Source of the DNA: Centrapalus pauciflorus
Taxonomy: Eukaryota; Streptophyta; Magnoliopsida; Asterales; Asteraceae
DNA: 64,000 bases
Direction: 5' to 3'
Assembly (NCBI GenBank): GCA_020465985.1
Contig: JAANYP010000811.1
Coordinates: forward strand, 614,001 to 678,000
Positions within the stretch are counted from its first letter, which is position 1. Every line of letters starts with the position of its first letter. The position numbers and the translations under genes are program-made. Under the pieces are notes generated by a model that had not been told where the DNA came from, did no database searches, and saw only the letters and a program-made list of their open reading frames with translations. This document shows, in pieces, positions 56,521 to 64,000 of the stretch.

Positions 56521-56943
56521 ACAATAATTTGAAAATCTATTTACTCACTAAGCTTTGCTTACAGTTGCTACACTAACATTTTTACAGGGAAAGACAATGG
56601 AAAGTCACCTGCCGGACCTAGTACTTAGGTCATACAAGAATCAAGTGAAGTTTTCATAGACCTCTACTCAGCAAACCCATTTTGGTACAGATTGGATGAT
56701 GATATTTTGGTGTTATGGGTAGCATTATCTTGATTGTGTGATGACATGAACTAGATTAGATAGTACCCTTTATAAGTTTAATTTTGAAAACCCTAAACTG
56801 TATTAAACTTAAATCCTAATATGTTTGTACTGTAATTTAATATTCCACATTATAATTACTCTATCTTAGTTATGATTGATATCGTATTGCATGATGTGGG
56901 ACCTAGACTAGTGAGAACTGCCCCGTAAGGGGTGGTCTTCACA
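56521..56943 (+). repeat. Element G: last LTR fragment
   Basis: About 420 bp matching 54845-55263, ending GGTCTTCACA before the right CCTTC duplication. Its 5' part is missing. Confidence 0.88.
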
Positions 56944-59884
56944 CCTTCTCTATACAAACCTTGACTACCTTCTGGTACTTCCTGCCTTCAGATTTCCAAC
57001 CTTCATGGAAATAGATTGGTTGCTCATGAAGTTTTTGTAGGTCGCTCTGAGATAGGTTTACAAGATGTAGAGGGTCATATACTTTCAAAATGACTTTGTC
57101 TTCATGATCCTCCATTACTGCCTCTACTGTTTCGTTGTTGACGAACCACCACTTCATATTTGCTATAACATCCTGTGGCATTGTCTTTGACGAAACCTTC
57201 CTTAAGCATCGAACTGGTTTATAGAATATCTTCATCCAAGGTTTTCCAGTCAACAGATCTATTCTTGATTCATCCATTATCCTCTTTCCTTCCCTTAGGT
57301 TTATCTTCTCAAACCTTCCAGATCGACCTTCTTTTCTTATGATTCTCGCTATTACTTCAGCGTATTGGTCGTCTCCTAGGTTTATCAAATTCATCCACGC
57401 CAGTTCTTTGACTTCGCATTTTGGCAGTGTGTTGAATACTTTCAACGTTCTCTTCAAATACTGCAACCCATCTCGTCTCTTAGGCACAAAAAGTTACAGC
57501 TCTCTATAAAAAAACCAACTGAGAATGCCTCTAGATAGCTTTCCTAGACTAGGCAATTTCATCTTCTTTTTCACAGCTAGCTCAGACCTCTTTTCTTCCT
57601 TTCTGAACCAAAGTTGTCTTTCTCTTCATTCGTTAGCTCCCTATCAGGCTCTGCGGTCTCAGATTCAACATTTAAAGCATCCTTAAACACTTCGATGTCT
57701 ATCATATTCTGCTCTGCCGTCGTGTATGTATCGGTGATAGGATGTTTCTGAATGATGATCTCATCGGCCTCATCTTCCTCATCAACCAAAACCTCATCAT
57801 CAGATCCTCAATCAGCAATGTCTCATGGGATGAATTCCCCTTCTTCAAGATCTTCTATCTCATCTTCAAAATCTAACATTACTTCATCATCATCAATATC
57901 AGCCAAGGCTCCAATTATTTCTTAATCAATTAGCTCTAACGCCTCTGGAGCCTTGCCTTTATCTTGACCTTCTGCTCCTCCTGAACCCGATGACCCAGAC
58001 TCCACCTGAATATTAGCTTGCTGAGCTGTCTGTTGAGAAAGATCTGCTAGCTCAATATCTTTTTGCATGTCGGGATCATCACCTTCATCATCATCTCTTT
58101 GAACTCTCCTTAGCTTGTCTCCTCTGCAACTGCTCTCCTCCTGAGCTTGTAGATCTTTCATTATTTCCTCAATCAGGGTCTGCATAGTCAGAATTTGAGA
58201 CCGCTGAGTCGTCAAATCTTCTTGTTGAGCAGCAAAAGTCGTTTGAAGCTTTGCATTTTATAATTCCAGCCTTGAATTGTGCTGTTGCAATTCGTTGACT
58301 GCTTGGGAAAGCTGGTATATTTTGACTGTTTGGAAGTCCACTTTGCTCTTCAACTCTGTAAACCACTGATTTTCAATGAATGGAGTGGAGGTGGATGGAA
58401 TGGAGGCGGATGTGGATGGAGCTGTGGTTGATGTGGATGGAGCGGCAGTTGAAGCAGATAGAATAGCAGCAGAAGTAGATGGAGCTCCCTGCATAAAACG
58501 ATGATGTTTTGGCCTATGTCGAGTGGCAACTGGGCTTCTTCTTGTATTTCATAATCAGAATCATCTGCCTCTTCGTCACGAATTACAGGCCGTGACATCT
58601 TCCTTCGACTAACAACAACTCTGGATCATATCTGCTGATTGTAACAGGTGGATCTTCAGCTTCTGTCTCCTCAGAAGTTGATTCAGATTTAGACACAAAG
58701 GCGGTCTTGACATGACCCTCAGCCTCTTCCCTAACCTCTGCTCCTTCCTCACGACCTTCTGTGCCTTCAGTCTCGGCAACAGGAGGTTGATATTCATCGA
58801 TCTGCCTGAAAATGTCCTCTATATCAGCTGGGGGTTCCAAAATATCTTGAACCAATTGTTCAGCTACATTTTCTTGAGCTGTTGCTCCTTGTTCCCAGAT
58901 TTCCTCCAACGTCTGTTCCCATTGGCCTAATTGTGCTGCCGAAGTCGAAGGCCCACTAGTTGCTGTAGCAGGTTGGGAGCGGGGAATCGTTCGAGCAACC
59001 AAAGTGCGTCTTGCCGGTGCTCTTGCCTGTTGAGGTTGCTGCTGCTGTTGTTGTTGAGGGGGTGCTTCACCAACCCAATTATCTCCTTCCGGAGCAACAA
59101 AGTCAGGATCCATAACTGCACCAAACAAAGGAGCCACCTGAGGCCTGACTTGCTCAGCCCTTCGTGCATTGTGGGTCTGGCAGTCGGCAAAAATACGCTT
59201 ATCGATTAAAGCAACACCACTTTGCTCAGGTAGTGGTGTCAGATCCAGCAAAAAGTGCCGAATAATCATCATAATGAAGCGGGGATACATCAAAAACCTT
59301 TCTCTGGTAGGGGCAGTTATCTGATGAACAAACTCCCCAAAGAACATCTCTGAGAAGCTGAATGCTTTATTATAGACTAAGGTAATCTACGCACACTGCA
59401 GCTTTGACACCATCGTGTCGAACCATGCTTTCTTCGGTGCGAAGTACACCATTATGACGTGGACCAGATACCTCCACTGGCCTATTAACCAGCTTTATAC
59501 GTAGGACGCCTTTGTTATGTCCTGTGCGTAACCCATTCTTAGAAAGGCCGCTTTCCTTATGGGAATTGGAAAATCTATCGGTTCGTCTTCCTGATCCTCT
59601 GTGCCCAACTGCAAGATTTGTCTCAAAATGTTCGCAGAAAGGACTATCGGTCGACCTCCTACTCTTGTACGCAACACAGTAGGGGTGACAGTGCAATCCA
59701 CCTGTAGATGATCCCAGAACTGCCTCGCATAGGTCAGAATGACCGGCAGATTATGCGTCAGCGCGTATGACAATCTGGACTGCGTTAGAAATTCTATCGT
59801 TTGACGGTATGGCAGAGCCTCCGGCAATTTGAGATCGATAACCAAAACCATATTGTGCTTATTGTAAAATGCACGATCTCCCAT
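56944..59884 (-). pseudogene. Element E: ORF3 (broken, split by G)
   Basis: ATG 59884-59882 (MGDRAFYNKHNMV). N-terminal domain ARQFWDHLQVDCTVTP, RTRVGGRPIVLSAN, GQWRYLVHV, ERFLMYPRFIMMIIRHF, with two stops (about 59493 and 59390). Gln-rich linker (59065-59035), acidic part, RFMQG (about 58500), Ser/Thr/Ala/Pro-rich stretch, coiled coil (58360-58140), acidic part, and a basic C-terminal domain (57487-56949) with KRRDGLQYLKRTL, MPQDVIANMKWWFV, YDPLHLVNLSQSDL and CIEK, where G interrupts; the last codons are at 31188-31151. Frame changes near 58590, 58260 and 57570; further stops at 58255, 57923 and 57807. Same domain order as C and D, no membrane segment seen. Confidence 0.82.
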
Positions 59885-59886
59885 AT

Positions 59887-59910
59887 CTGCACACAAAGTT
59901 ACAAGAAAGT
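59887..59910 (-). promoter_or_regulatory. Element E: ORF3 splice acceptor
   Basis: Minus strand CTTTCTTGTAACTTTGTGTG then CAG|AT|ATG, the best pyrimidine tract of the three copies. Confidence 0.6.
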
Positions 59911-61139
59911 TAGAAATTTATTTAAAATTTAAAATTTGTTATATTCGAATTTGTATAACTTTGAACTTGATTAAGTTCGAAGTATAAGAAATTCGAACTT
60001 ATATAAATTCGAGATTTTAAAAACCATTCGAACATGACTGAATTCGAACTTATAGATATTTCAACAAGTTCGAAGTTTCTGACAAGTTCGAACCTGAAGA
60101 ACATGTTCGAAATCGGTCACTTTCAACTTGAAAACCATGATTTTAACCCTATTTGACTTAACTAACAGTGTAATCTAGTCCTATTAGGTTCTAATCTAAG
60201 TTCTGTATCATTTATTTTAAGTTTTAGATTTTAAAACTTGTGATTTAAAGTCACCTAGTTTTAAATGACATAAAACTCAAAAATGTTCTATTTTAGCCAC
60301 AAAAATGTCCTAAGCTAACACTTACTTAGTATTATAATATTCACTCTACTCAAGTATGTGTGTATGTTCGAGAACCAGTTGAAAACTTCGAGAAATAGTG
60401 AGAAATTCGAATATCCGAGAAGTTCGAGGATATGTTCGAGATCGCCAAGACAAGTTCGAGATTGTAAATTCGAGAGTAGATGACATAAATGAAGTACTGT
60501 TGACCTATTTATATCCAACTACCTTCGAACTTAGCTTAAGTTCGAATTTCCAACATGTTCGAATTTACTTCGAATTTGTCTGGAATTCGAACTTTACTGA
60601 AAATTTTGAAACTTTTTGAATAAAATCCAACTTTTTTGATTTTTTTCATTAAATGCAATATTTGTTTCTTCAACCAAAAATGTATCCTAGTAACTTTGAC
60701 TTTTATCCTACTTAAAATAAAATAAAATAAACTAAAATAAAATAAAATAAAAATAAACTAAAGATAAACCAAAATTAAAAATACTCAAAAAAATACTTTA
60801 CAAATTAAAACTTATATGAACTAAATATTTTTGCGAGATAGTCAAAGAAGGTTCAATCCGATAGCGGTGTCAAACGCACTTTCAGTATTTCACTTTCACA
60901 GTTAGGAATTTTTATTCCTTTGATTGTTTGTCGTGATATACATTTCAAGTCGATTGTCGGTATGATTTTCCCTTTAAACATTCAACACTTTGGAAATTCC
61001 TTTGGCCTTTTTATTTATCAAGAAACTACCTTACGTGTCCCATACTTAGATATACTTGTATAATCAAGGCAGACACACAATGATTATAACTTTTTGGTAT
61101 TGCAAATTTTCTTTAAAAGGCAAACGTCGGACACAGTTC

Positions 61140-61290
61140 TGTATTTACATACAACAGAGTGTCTTAGTTTGTCTTAGAGTTCCTTTTAAGTTAGCAAGAC
61201 ACAGTGACAGGTCTGTACTCACGTACAACAAAGCGACTTATCTTGCTAGCTTAAGTCAAAACAGAGGCGACAGGTATGTACTTAAGTACA
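61140..61290 (-). ncRNA. Element E: triple hairpin RNA motif
   Basis: Minus strand order: H1 61290-61277 TGTAC-TTAA-GTACA; H2 61227-61214 TGTAC-GTGA-GTACA; H3 61153-61140 TGTAT-GTAA-ATACA. H2 lies between the outer arms GCTAGCAAGA (61250-61241) and TCTTGCTAAC (61199-61190). H1-H2 spacing is again 63 bases. The H3 stem replaces C-G by U-A relative to H1 and H2. Confidence 0.55.
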
Positions 61291-61850
61291 ACAAAGCGAC
61301 TTGTTTTGACTTCCTTTTCTTTTCTTTGTTTAAGATGTATTTTGATGTTGCTATACATCCCCCAGATAAATTTGCATACCTCATTTACAATCATTGTCTG
61401 TATGTTTCTAACATATAAATTAAGACCTTTTGATCATTCATCTAAGTTAGTTACACATATGACATTTTCTTTATTATTTTATTAGCTGTCAGGATTTCCT
61501 TTGTGTATTATGCCTACCAACATATCAGACAAGAATCTGTAGATCACTTAGAATTTATGGTGCATTATGAGTGAAAGCTCAACACTTAGAGTTTGTTTAG
61601 ACGGTGCTAATTTTCGTCACTTTGAACCTATGGTTCTAAGACTTAACTCTTTTTTGGATATTCTCTTTTTTGTGTTTTTTTTGTTTTTCTCTCTCTTTTT
61701 TTGGTTTTCATTTTTAAGAAAAATAAGTTGACAAACTAAACTATTAACTTACTTTAAAAGGAAATAAAATCTGCTAAACTAATTACTAACTATAAAAGGA
61801 AATAAGCTACTAATTTACTAAAAAAGGAATGAAAAACTTCTAAGTTCAAG

Positions 61851-64000
61851 TTACTCTGGATTGCGCATACCATTTAGTTGAACTAACAACTCAAAGCGTG
61901 ACTTATCAAATGCTTTAGTGAATAAGTCTGCATTATTGTCTTCCGTTGCGACTTTTACCAATTTTATCAAATTCTTTTCAGCACAATCACGTATGAAATG
62001 ATGTCTTATGTCTATGTGCTTTGTTTTACTGTGTTTAACTGGCTTATTAGTTATAGCAATTGTAGACTGATTATCTATCCTAATGGGAGTATGAGTGTAA
62101 GTCAAACCGTAATCCCCCAATTGTTTGCGTACCCACAAAACCTGTGAATAGCAACTACCAGCAGCTACATATTCGGCCTCGCACGTTGAGACGGCTACCG
62201 AAGCTTGCTTCTTGCATTGCCAGGATACGAGCCTCCCTCCAAGGAACTGACAACCTCTAGTTGTTGATTTTCGGTTCAAGCTACATCCACCATAATCAGA
62301 GTCCGTATATGCCTCCAATTCCAGATCTCCATCAGCATGATACCAAAGTCCCAGCTTCGGTTTCGACTTCAGGTATCGTAGAATCCGCTTCACGGCTTTC
62401 ATATGTATTTCTTTCGGATTAGCTTAGAACCTAGCACAAATATACACAGGAACATAATGTCAGGTCTAGAAGCAGTTAAATACATGAGTGACCCGATCAT
62501 GGCCTGATATAAAGTCGGATCCACATCAGTATCACTTTCTATTCCTGGTCCGAGATTGTGATTCACTTGAATCGGAGTACTAAAGTGTGCGGTCAGCTTT
62601 GTTCCTTCCATCCCAAAGCGCTCCAAAATATCGTAGACATACTTAATCTGATGGATAAACATGCCTTCTTTCCTTTTTTCAACTTGCAAACCCAGAAAGA
62701 AGTTCAGCTCTCCCATAGCACTCATCTCAAACTTCGACTTCATGACCTTTTCAAAGTCTTTGCACATCTGCTCGTTTGACGACCCGAAAATGATGTCATC
62801 CACGTACACTTGTACCAAGATAAAGTCTTATCCTTTTCTTTTCACGAACAATGTACAATCAATTCTCCCTCTTTCAAACCCATTGTCCAAAAGATGAGTT
62901 GACAGCGTCTCATACCACGCCCTTGGTCCCTGATGCAATCCATACAGAGCCTTATCAAGTCGATATACTCTGTCGGGATACTTTGGATCAGTAAACCTAG
63001 GCGGCTGTTCGACGTTCACCAATTCCTTCACCTTGCCGTACAGGAATGCACTCTTTACGTCAAGTTGATATACCTTAATTCCTTTGAAGGACGCGAAGGC
63101 CAGAAACAGACGAATTGCCTCGAGCCTTGCCACTAGTGCAAACACTTCATTGTAATCAATTCCCTCTTCCTGGTTGAATCCTTTTACCACAAGTCTTGCC
63201 CTGTTACGAGTAACCATACCCCAATCATCCGTTTTGCACTTAAAGACCCTTTTAGTCGATATTGCAACTTCTCCTCGAGGTAACGACATTAACTCCCAGA
63301 CTTCAAGTTTTCTGAACTGTGACAGTTCTTCTTGCATGGCTTCAACCCAAGAGTTATCTTTTAGTGTCATTTGCACATTCTTCGGCTCTACTTATGAGAT
63401 AAAACATGAGTATAGACATGTGTGATATGCCTCAGAGTCATTGATCATCGATAACAGCACCGTATTATTATTCACACTACTCCTAGTTCTCACACCGGTA
63501 TTCAGATTCCCTATGATACTCTGAATCAGATGATCCTTGTTTATCCTCGATGTCTCAATCTCATCGACATGAATATTCTCTCCTAAGTTTGATCCTATTT
63601 CACGTAACGGGGGTACGACTTCAGACTGTACATTCTCTTCCTCATGATCACTATCCTCAGAGTTAGACGTATTTGTCTAATTCTAGTTTGTAGGTAATTC
63701 AGGTTCATTCCCTGTTGGAGACCCATATTCTGTCGTTGTAGGCTCAGATGTAGATGGAATGCTTGACTTTGGAAAACCTTGATAGTCGTCATTGAGATTT
63801 AGTGACGAGAATTCATTTTCCACTGTACCTTCATTTCCACTAACAGGTATGTTAAATGATTCAAACAACGAGTCATAATCAAATAACCATTCCGGACGAG
63901 TTTGGGGTTCATGTGAATAACTTGTTACGTCAATGTTAAACATAATCTCTACCATACCATTTATTTTGTTAAAAACCCTTTTGTTTGATGAGTTAGGGAC
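61851..64000 (-). pseudogene. Element E: pol, 3' part (RT and RNase H)
   Basis: From the right edge: the end of the integrase region (NKRVFNKINGMVEI), acidic linker (63955-63600), RT 63376-62400 with QLDVKSAFL (Asp kept) and YVDD (about 62807), then RNase H 62402-61851 (LELEAYTDSDYGGCS, DNQSTIAITN, ADLFTKAF) with the normal end MRNPE. Lesions: stop between KRKG and DFI at about 62828, frame change near 62430, and a stop at about 63677. Protease and most of integrase lie outside the window. Confidence 0.92.

Larger units (their letters stand above)
59885..61850 (-). other. Element E: conserved pol-ORF3 spacer
   Basis: 2.0 kb, non-coding. On the minus strand it runs like C and D: GTAAGTT repeats after pol (61780-61740), AAGTGACGAAAATTAG (about 61622-61607), hairpins (61290-61140), CCAAAGGAATTTCC (about 61004-60991), TTTTA repeats (60765-60705), TTCGAA-rich DNA (60600-59940), and the acceptor. 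Confidence 0.75.

Overview
The window is plant nuclear DNA made almost entirely of nested LTR retrotransposons. The primer-binding sites match plant initiator-Met tRNA, the pol proteins are plant Ty1/copia and Ty3/gypsy types, the LTR boundaries are TG...CA with 5-bp target duplications, and non-coding DNA is AT-rich with (AT)n tracts. A eudicot with a large, repeat-rich genome is likely; the species cannot be told. I see no host gene, tRNA, rRNA or CRISPR array.

Layout, from target-site duplications and interrupted reading frames. Host element A (Ty1/copia, +) is the oldest layer, seen at 816-1400 and 27736-30565. A minus-strand element Z ends at 815. Element B (Ty1/copia, +, 1401-27735, TSD CCCAC on both sides) sits in A's gag, and element C (copia, +, 14117-26873, TSD ATTGA/GTTGA) sits in B's 3' LTR. 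Element E (copia, -, from 30566 past the right edge) is inserted in A's reverse transcriptase. A rearranged Ty3/gypsy element G (31189-56943, TSD CCTTC on both sides) is inserted in E's last gene. Element D (copia, +, 31428-44502, TSD TGATT on both sides) is inserted in G's first LTR. The nesting A > E > G > D is four deep, and D, whose LTRs differ at about 14 of 678 bases by eye, is the youngest datable layer.

B, C, D and E are three-gene copia elements: gag, pol (protease-integrase-RT-RNase H), then a long third ORF (ORF3) of about 970-1400 codons before the polypurine tract, the layout of Sirevirus-like elements. ORF3 has a globular N-terminal domain, a Q/P/S/T-rich linker, acidic stretches, a coiled coil and a basic C-terminal domain. 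No signal peptide or membrane segment is evident. All copies carry frameshifts or stops, so none looks autonomous.

The most interesting signals are in expression control. (1) In C, D and E the non-coding pol-ORF3 spacer holds three small hairpins with mostly GNRA-type loops, fixed 63-base spacing between the first two, and base changes that preserve pairing. (2) A strong 3' splice acceptor lies 2 bases before the ORF3 start codon in C, D and E. (3) A phase-0 acceptor lies just before protease in A, B and D (and decayed in C), with the gag stop embedded in a branch-point-like motif and a phase-0 AAG|GTA donor at the matching place inside gag, so splicing could fuse gag to pol in frame. (4) G carries an apparent 83-nt intron inside RT, present in two rearranged copies. 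Together these suggest that gag comes from unspliced RNA, and Gag-Pol and ORF3 from spliced RNAs. This is inference and needs transcript data.
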